Program-made: the position numbers and the translations under genes
DNA from: Vibrio sp. qd031
GTDB taxonomy: Bacteria > Pseudomonadota > Gammaproteobacteria > Enterobacterales > Vibrionaceae
Length of the DNA: 64,000 nt
Assembly (NCBI RefSeq): GCF_002100145.1
Contig: NZ_JXQD01000031.1
Span: 324 to 64,323, forward strand
Reading direction: 5' to 3'
Notes under the pieces: generated by a model
Told to the model about the DNA's origin: nothing
The model's database searches: none
The model's input: only the letters and a program-made list of their open reading frames with translations
Shown: positions 25,156 to 33,250 of the stretch, piece after piece
Layout: each line of letters begins with the position of its first letter
How positions within the stretch are numbered: position 1 is the first letter of the stretch

Positions 25156-27105
25156 ATGAATGTTCAGTCTCGCCCGTTCCCACTTGGCGCCACACTTAGA
25201 GACGGTGGCTGTAATTTTGCCGTCCATGCTCCACACGCATCGCAACTCAAATTAGAACTCTTTGACGGCACTTCGCGCCGCTCTATTGAATTTGAGCATC
25301 ATTACTCTGGTGTACGTCATGTATTTGTACCGGGTGTCACTGCTGGTCAAGAATACGGTTTTAGCGTCAACATTGATGACAATGCCTATTTACTCTCTGA
25401 TCCTTACGCTAAAGCGATTAGTAAAGCCCTTGATTACAAGCTGCCGTACACCGCTGAAAAAAGCTGGGACATGGCGCACTCAGTGGTCTGTGATCCTGAC
25501 TTTGATTGGCAAAAGACTCAGCCGCCACGCATTCCTCGTGAACAAACGGTACTGTTTGAAACACATGTGAAAGGCTTGAGTAAGCTTCATCCCGAATTAA
25601 GCAAGCAGGAGCAAGGTACTTACCTTGGCCTTGTGAGTAAACCAATGCTGAAATACTACAAGCAGCAAAACATTACCTCTTTGCAGTTGTTGCCTGTTGC
25701 AGCGTGCATGCACGAGCCGCATTTGCTCGATATGGGTAAAGTGAACTATTGGGGTTATAACCCTTATCTTTTCATGGCACCAGACCCACGTTACGCCAAT
25801 CAAGATGCAGTAACAGAGCTTAAAACTGCAATCAGAGAGCTGCACCGTAATGGCATCGAAGTCATTTTGGATGTGGTTTACAACCACACCGCAGAAGGTG
25901 GCGAAGGCGGACCAATCTTTAACCTTAAAGGCCTGGATAACCACTACTACCTGAAACATGGCTGCCACTACGCCAACTACACGGGCTGTGGTAATACTGT
26001 CGATTTAGATCATCAAGCGTCGCTAAATTTGGTTATGGATACTCTGCGTCACTGGGTAAGCGAATACCAAATTGATGGGTTCCGTTTTGACCTTGCCGCA
26101 ACGCTGGGTCGCAATGGTGACGACTTCAACCCGCGCGCTGCGTTTTTCCGCGCGGTCGCTCAAGATCCTGTTCTTCAACAAGTCAAATTGATTGCAGAAC
26201 CTTGGGATATCGGTCCTAACGGTTATCAAGTGGGTGCTTTCCCTGACGGCTGGAATGAGTGCAACGATAAATTCCGCGATATTACGCGCAGTTTCTGGCG
26301 CGGCGATCAAGGCTACTTGAAAGAGTTCGCTACGCGCCTTATGGGCTCTCGCGATCTATACAGTGCCAGCCGCTGGCCTCAAAAAATGACCATCAACTAC
26401 ATCACCTATCACGATGGTTACACCCTACAAGATCTGGTGAGCTACAAGCATAAGCATAATGAAGCAAATGGCGAACATAACCGTGATGGTCATGGTGACA
26501 ACCGCTCTGACAACTACGGTGTAGAAGGTCCAACAGACAGCATGACCATAAAAGCCATGCGCGAAAAACAAAAACGCAACTGTCTGGCTAGCTTACTATT
26601 CTCGTTCAGTATTCCGCACATTCTAACCGCAGACACCCTGTCACATACGCAGAATGGTAATAACAACGCTTACTGCCAAGACAATGAAATCAGCTGGCTA
26701 AATTGGGAGCTCACTGAGCGTAAGCGCTACTTTAGCCAATGGATTTCGGATATGTTGGCTGCACGTAAGCAATATATGACTCCGTTTATCGAGGCCTTCA
26801 GTGGTGAGACACGTAATCAAAACCGTGTCGGTTGGTATCGTCCAGATGGGCACAATATGGAAATTGCAGATTGGAACCAGTTAAAAGCTGTCGCGCTGCA
26901 TTTGGGGATCAATAAAGACGGTGACGAACTACTGTTTTTCATTAACCAATCACCATCACCGGCTCGATTTGTGACTCCAGTAAAAGGCGACAAATGGAAA
27001 CTGATTGTCGACACCTCTCAACGCTCTGTGGGCGAAGGGGATTACATCGACAAACCACTCATTGAACCTGTTTCGATGATGATATTCAGTCGAAGTGTTA
27101 GTTAG
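25156..27105 (+). CDS. glgX: Glycogen-debranching enzyme, GlgX/isoamylase type
   Basis: This 649-aa enzyme hydrolyses alpha-1,6 branches of glycogen or limit dextrins. An N-terminal CBM48 domain (about 5-100; RPFPLGATLRDGGCNFAVHA) is followed by a GH13 barrel. Catalytic residues are Asp312 (GFRFDLAATLG), Glu348 (LIAEPWDIGPNGYQVG) and Asp420 (NYITYHDGYTLQDLVSY). YNPYLFMAPDPRY and RNGIEVILDVVYNHT are typical. It is cytoplasmic. Whether it is a true GlgX (specific for short branches) or a broader isoamylase cannot be read from sequence. No glycogen synthase or phosphorylase gene is near. Confidence 0.93.
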   Translation: MNVQSRPFPLGATLRDGGCNFAVHAPHASQLKLELFDGTSRRSIEFEHHYSGVRHVFVPGVTAGQEYGFSVNIDDNAYLLSDPYAKAISKALDYKLPYTAEKSWDMAHSVVCDPDFDWQKTQPPRIPREQTVLFETHVKGLSKLHPELSKQEQGTYLGLVSKPMLKYYKQQNITSLQLLPVAACMHEPHLLDMGKVNYWGYNPYLFMAPDPRYANQDAVTELKTAIRELHRNGIEVILDVVYNHTAEGGEGGPIFNLKGLDNHYYLKHGCHYANYTGCGNTVDLDHQASLNLVMDTLRHWVSEYQIDGFRFDLAATLGRNGDDFNPRAAFFRAVAQDPVLQQVKLIAEPWDIGPNGYQVGAFPDGWNECNDKFRDITRSFWRGDQGYLKEFATRLMGSRDLYSASRWPQKMTINYITYHDGYTLQDLVSYKHKHNEANGEHNRDGHGDNRSDNYGVEGPTDSMTIKAMREKQKRNCLASLLFSFSIPHILTADTLSHTQNGNNNAYCQDNEISWLNWELTERKRYFSQWISDMLAARKQYMTPFIEAFSGETRNQNRVGWYRPDGHNMEIADWNQLKAVALHLGINKDGDELLFFINQSPSPARFVTPVKGDKWKLIVDTSQRSVGEGDYIDKPLIEPVSMMIFSRSVS

Positions 27106-27115
27106 CTAACTAACC

Positions 27116-27145
27116 AACGCCAAGCCTAATCAGCTTGGCGTTTTT
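27116..27145 (+). terminator. Terminator after the debranching enzyme
   Basis: AACGCCAAGC / GCTTGGCGTT perfect 10-bp stem with loop CTAATCA and five T. Confidence 0.9.
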
Positions 27146-27152
27146 GTTTACC

Positions 27153-27887
27153 CTAAAGCCCACCACACACGTCAATAAACGATCCGGTGGTAAACGAGGC
27201 GTCTTCAGATAGCAGCCACGCAATAGAATGAGCGACCTCTTCTGCTTGTCCGCCTCGCTGCATCGGTATGTTCGATGACAGCCTATCGACGCGAGCAGGC
27301 TCACCACCATCGGCGTGCATCTCGGTATAAATCAATCCTGGTCTAACCGCATTGACCCGTAAATTTTGATGGGCGACTTCTTTGGCCAAACCAACGGTTA
27401 ACGTGTCGATTGCCCCTTTACTGCATGCGTAATCTACGTATTCATTCGGTGAGCCACTTTTGGCCGCGCCAGACGAGACGTTCACTATCGCCCCCGCCTT
27501 ACCATTGCGACGCAATACAAACTCTCGACAGCACAGAAAGGTGCTGGTTAGATTGGTTGTTACAGTTTGCGTAAAACGCTCAAGCGACGTATCCACTAAT
27601 CGCGATTGGGCAAAAAGCCGACCCGCATTATTCACAAGCGCAGTCACTTCACCGTACTGCTGCTCGGCAAAGTCAAACAGCTGCTTAACCTGCACTTCAT
27701 CCGACACATCTGCTTGATAGATCTGCACTTCGAATCCGAACTTGGTCAACTGTTGTTGCAACTGCTCAGCGGGTGCGCGTTGAAAGCGAAAATTAATGAT
27801 CACCGAATAACCTCTTTGCGCAAGCAAAGTACTCGTTGCCCTGCCAATACCGCGGCTTCCACCCGTCACCACCACCACTTTTTTCAC
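27153..27887 (-). CDS. SDR oxidoreductase, YgfF-like
   Basis: This is a 244-aa short-chain dehydrogenase. Cofactor motif VVTGGSRGIGRA at residues 6-17, LVNNAGRLFAQ (NNAG), Ser in NVSSGAAKSG and the Y-x-x-x-K active site in YVDYACSKGAID. The C-terminal VRPGLIYTEMHADGGEPARV then SNIPMQRGGQAEEV follows E. coli YgfF, a glucose-1-dehydrogenase-like SDR of unproven substrate. It starts 17 bases after the AraC regulator gene ends, in the same direction, so the two likely form an operon. Confidence 0.92.
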   Translation of the reverse strand: MKKVVVVTGGSRGIGRATSTLLAQRGYSVIINFRFQRAPAEQLQQQLTKFGFEVQIYQADVSDEVQVKQLFDFAEQQYGEVTALVNNAGRLFAQSRLVDTSLERFTQTVTTNLTSTFLCCREFVLRRNGKAGAIVNVSSGAAKSGSPNEYVDYACSKGAIDTLTVGLAKEVAHQNLRVNAVRPGLIYTEMHADGGEPARVDRLSSNIPMQRGGQAEEVAHSIAWLLSEDASFTTGSFIDVCGGL

Positions 27888-27904
27888 ACGTAAATCCTTT
27901 TACA

Positions 27905-28792
27905 TTATTGAGTTAGGTGCGAAGCAGTATGACCAAAGTGACGTTTAAATTCACGACTAAATTGCCCCAAATTGTTGTAACCGACTTTGTAGGCAGCTTC
28001 CGACACACTTAGTCCTTGCCATAAATAACTGCGCGCCTGTTTAAGCTTTTGGGTTTTTATAAAGTGTAGCGGCGTATCGTGCATCACCAGTTTGAATTTT
28101 TCATGAAAGCTCGAATGCCCCATGTTCGCCAAGCTCGCCAGCTCATCCACGGTGAAGTGTTGTTCAATGTTTTGGGTGACATGTTGTACGACTCTCGACA
28201 TGGTGCTTGCATCTTTGGTTTGATGTAAAAGACGTGACAACTGCCCAGCAGGCAGCGGTGACAAAAGCCGGTAGTACAGTTCGTCGAGCAGTGATTCACA
28301 TAGCACCTCTCGCTCACTCGCATCATCGAGTAACCACGAAAGACGCAGCAAAACCATCCATAGTTTGTCGTCTAAATCCATCGCAAAATGATCGTTGGGA
28401 TTGTTGCTTTGACTGTGTGACGGTGCCCCACGACTCGATTGCAGTTGAAGTGCGACTTTGGTCATTCGGTCTGGGTCGAGCAGCAATACCAGGCAACTGA
28501 TTGGGTGTTCTGCGCTGATCATGTTTTTTTGGCACTCCACCATAGTGGGCGACAAATTGGAAAATAGAGTCCCTAACGGTTGTGCATATTCTTGTTCAGC
28601 GACTTTCAATACTCGCTCACCCTGCAGACCTACAATCGCCATAGGTTGATACAACTCGTCTACGGGACGCCCTCTACGGCTATTGCGATAAACAAACATC
28701 TCAGGAATCGGCGTTTGATGGAATCCATCAAACTGCATATACGGCTTAAATCGCGACTCAAGCTCTCGCAAAGATTGCGTCTGTTCCATCAA
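27905..28792 (-). CDS. AraC-family regulator with AraC_N domain
   Basis: This 295-aa protein has an N-terminal AraC_N cupin-like domain (about 20-175: GFHQTPIPEMFVYRNSRRGR, AIVGLQGERVLKVAEQEY) and a C-terminal double helix-turn-helix (about 190-290: FTVDELASLANMGHSSFHEK, GLSVSEAAYKVGYNNLGQFS then REFKRHFGHTA). This class commonly controls an adjacent oxidoreductase gene in response to aldehydes or alcohols. Here the SDR gene follows immediately; regulation of it is inferred. Confidence 0.9.
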   Translation of the reverse strand: MMEQTQSLRELESRFKPYMQFDGFHQTPIPEMFVYRNSRRGRPVDELYQPMAIVGLQGERVLKVAEQEYAQPLGTLFSNLSPTMVECQKNMISAEHPISCLVLLLDPDRMTKVALQLQSSRGAPSHSQSNNPNDHFAMDLDDKLWMVLLRLSWLLDDASEREVLCESLLDELYYRLLSPLPAGQLSRLLHQTKDASTMSRVVQHVTQNIEQHFTVDELASLANMGHSSFHEKFKLVMHDTPLHFIKTQKLKQARSYLWQGLSVSEAAYKVGYNNLGQFSREFKRHFGHTASHLTQ

Positions 28793-28981
28793 ACTGCTCC
28801 AGTTAACATTTGTGTTACTAATATACTATGTAAACGTTACCAAAACTACAAATTGGAGTTTTGTGTAAAAGACTCAGATTTTCGTGCATTCATCCCTATA
28901 GGCGGTTTTCTTAGACTGAGGCCACTTTTCTAAGACCGCGATACGTCTTAGGCCTTCAACCCGTTACATCAAGGATCGAGT

Positions 28982-30898
28982 ATGAAACCAACAACCGCAC
29001 TATGGTTAACTGTTGGCGTGTTCAGCGCACTATTAACCGGCTGTAACTCCTCCAGTTCGCCCAAATCCGACTCAACACCCAGTAAATCAATATCCACTGC
29101 AACCTGTGAAACCGAGTTCACACAGGGTCGCTGTGTCTCCAGTACCGATGGTGTCAATGACCGTGGTTATTATGAATACATAGCAGACAGCGTCACGGAC
29201 GAATCGCCTGCATTATTAATCAGCCTACACGGCTTCGGAAATAACATTGATTTTGTGACTGAGTTCGCACACGGTAAGTCGTTGAGTGAGGCGCAAGGGT
29301 ATGTCTATGTCGCCCCTCAATCTTTCAAACAAATCGACGGCGGAAGCGCATGGAATGGTCCGACGGCGTGCTGTTGGTTTGACCGATTTAACCCCGCAGG
29401 CGTGCCCGAGCCAGACGACAAGGCATTTTTAAAGAACATCATCGACCAGCAAATTGCAGACAACAACGTGGATCCTAATCGCGTGTTTATTATGGGACAC
29501 TCTAATGGCGGATTTATGGCGCTGCGAACCGCGTGCGAAATGTCTGAAAAAGTGACTGCAGTGGTGAGTATTGCAGGACTTATGAGACCGGATGTCGACC
29601 AATGCCAACCAGAGAACCCCGTCTCTGTTTTGCAGATCCATGGTGAAGCAGACCAAACCGTTTCCTACTTGGGCAACACCTTTAACGCGCGTCTTTTGGC
29701 AATGGCGAGTGCCGAAGCCGTAGTCGGACGTTGGGCGCAAATTAACCAGTGTGATGCTACCCCAACAGCGAGCAGCACTATCGATTTGACCGAATCCGAT
29801 GTAGTCGGTGGCATTGGTGACCCAAGACACCCATTACTACTGACAACTCGACAAGCGCAGGTCTCTCAATATCAACAGTGTGCCAACGACACCAGTGTCC
29901 AACTCGCTACCATAGAACAAGGTACTCACGTACCTGAGTTTATTGAATCCCAGTTTATCGATCTTGTTGGACGCTTTTTAGAGGATTACGGCACTCGTAC
30001 CATTAGCACGGTGACTGATGTCGCCGATATGGCAGAGCCTATCGTTGTTGATGTGCAAAATTACGCCATTACACCGCTTAATCGCAAAGCCTTGTCGCTA
30101 AGCAGTCCATCAGAGGCATTTGGTATCGCGAAAATGACCCGAGTTAACGACGACACGGTTCACTTTGAGCTCAACCTCTACGATATTGATCCAACGACCA
30201 TCACCTCAATTGTTATTAATAGTGATGCCACGGGTAACGCTGATAGTGAACTGGTCGAGCTGTTTGCTGACTCCTCCTACGCGTTTCAAGGTCAAAGTCT
30301 CTTTGGCTTGGCGACACTATCCCAATCTGCGTTCGATGCAGCCAATCAACCCTATTTGCTGATCAAAACCACCAACAACACCGCAGGTGAACTTAGCGGT
30401 AACATTGTCTTTGATCGTGCACTGCTGCCGACTCAGCAAATGGCCACCTTATCAGGTGGAAGTGGAGAAACTGCAGACGTCACGCTGTCTTGGAATGGCC
30501 GTGGTAACATGAGTTACTCTCTTGCCTTTGAGGGTATCGATAGTAATACCATCACCTCGATCACCATTAACCCAGTAGGCAGCGATGAGGCTGTGCTCAA
30601 TTTGTACCCTATCCCATCAGGCTTCCCAGATCCTGACGACTTTGCGGGTATCAACGCAGTGAAACCAGAGCTAGAAGCGTTGTATGGAAGTGCAGACTGG
30701 GTTGGAACCATTGTAGATGATGGCGGTCTGCAATTTGTGAGAAACAGCGCCACATCGGCTGAGCTGTCTTCTACTCTAGAGATAAAGTCGGGCACACAAG
30801 GTGTGTACGAACAGATGCTTGCCTACCCAGAGCAATTTGAAGTTATTGTCGACACCAACGCTCAACCGGCACAGCTAACTGGCGCCATTGCCCCTTAA
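28982..30898 (+). CDS. PHB-depolymerase-like lipoprotein esterase with CHRD-like repeats
   Basis: This 638-aa protein has a lipobox (LLTGC, Cys near residue 21) and a Ser-rich linker. The alpha/beta hydrolase part (about 45-340) has LLISLHGFGNNIDF, the nucleophile GHSNGGFMALRTACE and IHGEADQTVSYLGN, typical of the LpqC/PHB depolymerase group. The C-terminal 270 residues hold two related segments, each starting with a VHFELNLYDID or MSYSLAFEGID-type strand and ending in GELSGNI or AQLTGAI. These resemble degenerate CHRD domains. It is probably outer-membrane anchored and exposed. Substrate (polyester, feruloyl or acetyl ester) is unknown. Confidence 0.83.
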   Translation: MKPTTALWLTVGVFSALLTGCNSSSSPKSDSTPSKSISTATCETEFTQGRCVSSTDGVNDRGYYEYIADSVTDESPALLISLHGFGNNIDFVTEFAHGKSLSEAQGYVYVAPQSFKQIDGGSAWNGPTACCWFDRFNPAGVPEPDDKAFLKNIIDQQIADNNVDPNRVFIMGHSNGGFMALRTACEMSEKVTAVVSIAGLMRPDVDQCQPENPVSVLQIHGEADQTVSYLGNTFNARLLAMASAEAVVGRWAQINQCDATPTASSTIDLTESDVVGGIGDPRHPLLLTTRQAQVSQYQQCANDTSVQLATIEQGTHVPEFIESQFIDLVGRFLEDYGTRTISTVTDVADMAEPIVVDVQNYAITPLNRKALSLSSPSEAFGIAKMTRVNDDTVHFELNLYDIDPTTITSIVINSDATGNADSELVELFADSSYAFQGQSLFGLATLSQSAFDAANQPYLLIKTTNNTAGELSGNIVFDRALLPTQQMATLSGGSGETADVTLSWNGRGNMSYSLAFEGIDSNTITSITINPVGSDEAVLNLYPIPSGFPDPDDFAGINAVKPELEALYGSADWVGTIVDDGGLQFVRNSATSAELSSTLEIKSGTQGVYEQMLAYPEQFEVIVDTNAQPAQLTGAIAP

Positions 30899-30929
30899 GC
30901 AGCTTTACCCTTCCAGTACTAACGATTCA

Positions 30930-30956
30930 GCGAGCAGTTATCTGCTCGCTTTTTTA
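30930..30956 (+). terminator. Terminator
   Basis: GCGAGCAG / CTGCTCGC stem with TTAT loop and seven T, overlapping the stop of the convergent gene. Confidence 0.88.
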
Positions 30957-31850
30957 TTCCGCTGTTGCCAACTCAAAACAGACGGCATAGAGCTGAGTGA
31001 CCCCAGGGTAAATCTCTCCAATAACACTGACCAGCTCATCTAATGTCATATTCTCTTGCTGCGCGTGTTCGATGGTTAAGTCCTCCAGCCTAACGGGCTC
31101 AACAGACAGTATTTTTAAATCGCAAAAATAGCGGTCTTCTACAAAGGTTGAAACTGGAACGACGCTACCAACTTTATAGGCTTTTTCAGCCTCATCACGT
31201 AAGGTAATGGTTTTCTTTCCAGCAACAATATCGTGCTCAAATCGTTCGAAGAAGGTCATTTTAGATAGGTACATTGTGTGCTCACTGTGTGGGTCTGTTA
31301 AGACGGGTTTAGTGGTGACATTTAGCTGCAGTTTAGGCCATTGACTGAGCCAGCGTTTTGCGACAATGCGCTGCTCAACCACGTTAATATCTCGTTTGGG
31401 GTTAGGAGTAACCTGCAACGACATCAGAGAGTCGAAACCAAAGGCCGACACACACTGGTATTGCTGGTATGGAAGCTGACGAATAGCGACTGCCGTTTCA
31501 ATTTCCGGCCAATAACGCATCGCATCTATCGAACCGATGTAAGGAGCGTCACCGTTTTGTGCATGCATCCTAGCTTGGTTTCGAACTTGCCAGTTAACGT
31601 CTGGCATCCATTGCGAAAGCAACCGCTCGTAGTGACACTCCGTTTCCACTGAGATAGTATCCGGATCGTAATAAATCACGTCGATGTCATTGAGCGGGGT
31701 CGACGTTTCAACGTGGTGCAGACGGTCCCACACTAAGTTGCGTACAAATCCCGCTGCTATATAACACTGTGGCAATTGCAGGCGAAATACACCCTCTAAC
31801 GCCTTACATCGGAGCGGATCGTTTTTGACCCACTGAATTATTTGCTGCAC
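30954..31850 (-). CDS. DUF925 nucleotidyltransferase fused to YqfB-type ASCH domain
   Basis: This is a 298-aa two-domain protein. Residues 1-180 match the nucleotidyltransferase-like DUF925 family: YIAAGFVRNLVWDRLH at 30-45 and metal-binding PLNDIDVIYYD at 52-62. Residues about 195-295 match E. coli YqfB, an N4-acetylcytidine amidohydrolase with an ASCH fold: MTFFERFEHDIVAG then KKTITLRDEAEKAYKVGSV. The residues used by YqfB (Lys21, Thr24, Arg26, Glu74) appear as Lys213, Thr216, Arg218 and Glu266. In E. coli YqfB is a stand-alone 103-aa protein. An internal ATG at residue 193 or 198 could yield the second domain alone, with only a weak ribosome site. Confidence 0.85.
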   Translation of the reverse strand: MQQIIQWVKNDPLRCKALEGVFRLQLPQCYIAAGFVRNLVWDRLHHVETSTPLNDIDVIYYDPDTISVETECHYERLLSQWMPDVNWQVRNQARMHAQNGDAPYIGSIDAMRYWPEIETAVAIRQLPYQQYQCVSAFGFDSLMSLQVTPNPKRDINVVEQRIVAKRWLSQWPKLQLNVTTKPVLTDPHSEHTMYLSKMTFFERFEHDIVAGKKTITLRDEAEKAYKVGSVVPVSTFVEDRYFCDLKILSVEPVRLEDLTIEHAQQENMTLDELVSVIGEIYPGVTQLYAVCFELATAE

Positions 31851-31922
31851 CAGTCACCTTTTAGTTGGTTTACGCGCGTCGACCTGCGACAATCATACCG
31901 AATTTAATCTCAGGCAACTATT

Positions 31923-32162
31923 ATGAAATTACTCGTACGCAATTTGGCTCGTACAACTGCAGAGCAAGATCTTCGCGTGGCATTTTCTGCACACGGAACC
32001 GTCACTCACTGCAACCTCGTCTTAGACCAAGAAACCGGCAAATCTAAAGGTTTCGCATTTGTTGAAATGCCAGAAGAAGCAGAAGCAAAAGCTGCAATCA
32101 CGGCGTTAAACATGACGTCTATGGACAAAAGCACGATTCGAGTGAAACAGGCTAAGGACTAA
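31923..32162 (+). CDS. RRM RNA-binding protein
   Basis: This 79-aa protein is a single RNA-recognition motif. RNP2 is KLLVRNL at residues 2-8 and RNP1 is KGFAFVEM at 42-49. The acidic helix PEEAEAKAAITALNM and the final strand TIRVKQAKD complete the fold. Small bacterial RRM proteins bind RNA and are often cold-induced. Its stop codon touches the MITE-like repeat at 32163. Confidence 0.93.
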   Translation: MKLLVRNLARTTAEQDLRVAFSAHGTVTHCNLVLDQETGKSKGFAFVEMPEEAEAKAAITALNMTSMDKSTIRVKQAKD

Positions 32163-32327
32163 TACCATTAATCGAAGTAATTAACTGGTCAGAAAATTGC
32201 GCCGGAAAAATCGCTAAGAGCAAGGCAAAGATTGCCGTAGATAGTTGTTCTACCTACAAAATATTTAACGCCGCTATTAGCGATTTTAACAAGCAAGAAT
32301 GACCAGTTAATTGCTTTGGTTGGTATA
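32163..32327 (+). repeat. MITE-like repeat, copy 1
   Basis: About 165 bp with imperfect terminal inverted repeats: the start ATCGAAGTAATTAACTGGTC pairs with the end GACCAGTTAATTGCTTTGGTT. It is nearly identical to copy 2 at 38006-38167, differing by three substitutions and a small indel near the left end. Inner inverted segments (AAAAATCGCT / AGCGATTTT) mean the transcript can fold into a long hairpin. No ORF. It begins right after the stop codon of the RRM gene. Confidence 0.85.
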
Positions 32328-32369
32328 ACCTCCCCGTTTTGCTCTTTGGCGATATTGGTTGGCAACACA

Positions 32370-32645
32370 ATGACGAAACCGGATATTCAAACAACGATTG
32401 AACGCTTCACTTGCATTGAAGAGGCGCTTGATTACTTTGAGATTGGTTACGACAGTCAGTTTATCAACCAATATCGCTTACCACTGACCAAGCGTTTTAA
32501 TGGGTATGTGATCCTCGAAAAACCTGATGATTGGTTTTCAGCAAGACGCGCGCTTAAAAACGCCTATTGTAAAATCCAACGTGGACGACTGGACAAACAC
32601 ACCCGTCAAGCGTGTACTGGATGCACCACCTGCCAGAGACGCTAG
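32370..32645 (+). CDS. NifW-like small protein
   Basis: This is 91 aa from the ATG at 32370 (MTKPDIQTTIERFTCIEE). ALDYFEIGYDSQFINQYRLP then LTKRFNGYV resembles the core of NifW, where FDYFGVPYDP then VNVNRLHILKRF is typical. NifW helps protect nitrogenase MoFe protein, but related proteins occur in Vibrio without nitrogen fixation. The end CTGCTTCQRR carries three cysteines in C-x2-C-x2-C spacing, not part of NifW that I know. A longer start at 32316 would lie inside the MITE-like repeat. Function here is unknown. Confidence 0.65.
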   Translation: MTKPDIQTTIERFTCIEEALDYFEIGYDSQFINQYRLPLTKRFNGYVILEKPDDWFSARRALKNAYCKIQRGRLDKHTRQACTGCTTCQRR

Positions 32646-32653
32646 CCCCTTCG

Positions 32654-33130
32654 TTACTCGTTAAGTATCACCACTTCATTATCCAGTTTCTGCAACAGTG
32701 GCTTTAGTTGAGCCGTATTAATCTCTAGCGTAACCGCATTATCAAACGGATGACATTGGACACTTTCGGAGCTCCACACCGATGGCGTCACCAACAATGT
32801 GACTTGCTGTGACTGAGCCTTAAACATATCCAATAGCGATACGCGACCCGGCGCCGAATCAAGGAATGTTGCTAACCGCTCACTTGACGCCAAACTGAGT
32901 CGCTTCACCTCTAAGCGCTGTGAAAGCCTCGCAAGATCCAATGAATCGTCGTCCGCACCTACCCACAACCAGTGACGCTTTCCCTTGCCATCACGCAAAA
33001 ATAGGTTTTTTGTCGCCAAACCCGGTATGTTCACATCCAGTTGATTGGCCTGCTGAACCGTAAACACCGCAGTGTGCTCGTAATGCCGAAACGACACATG
33101 ATGCTCGGTGAGAAATTGAATGATGTCCAT
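32654..33130 (-). CDS. ProX/YbaK-type prolyl-tRNA editing deacylase
   Basis: This is 158 aa from the ATG at 33130 (MDIIQFLTEHHVSF), preceded by AGGAGGAGG, which decides the start. HTAVFTVQQA, PGLATKNLFLRDGKGKRHWL and the SAPGRVSLLDMF segment match the ProXp-ala/PrdX group, which hydrolyses Ala-tRNA(Pro) in trans. The conserved Lys that positions the substrate is in ATKNLFL. Cytoplasmic. Genes of this group are often single; here it is convergent with the NifW-like gene. Confidence 0.9.
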   Translation of the reverse strand: MDIIQFLTEHHVSFRHYEHTAVFTVQQANQLDVNIPGLATKNLFLRDGKGKRHWLWVGADDDSLDLARLSQRLEVKRLSLASSERLATFLDSAPGRVSLLDMFKAQSQQVTLLVTPSVWSSESVQCHPFDNAVTLEINTAQLKPLLQKLDNEVVILNE

Positions 33131-33250
33131 TTGTACCTCCTCCTTCATTAAATCAGACCTGCGAAAACGAGAAAAGGCACTTTTCAACTTGAATAAGTCT
33201 CTAAGTGCCTTTTATTACGACTAATGATGAGAGCGAATCTCAGTTAATTA

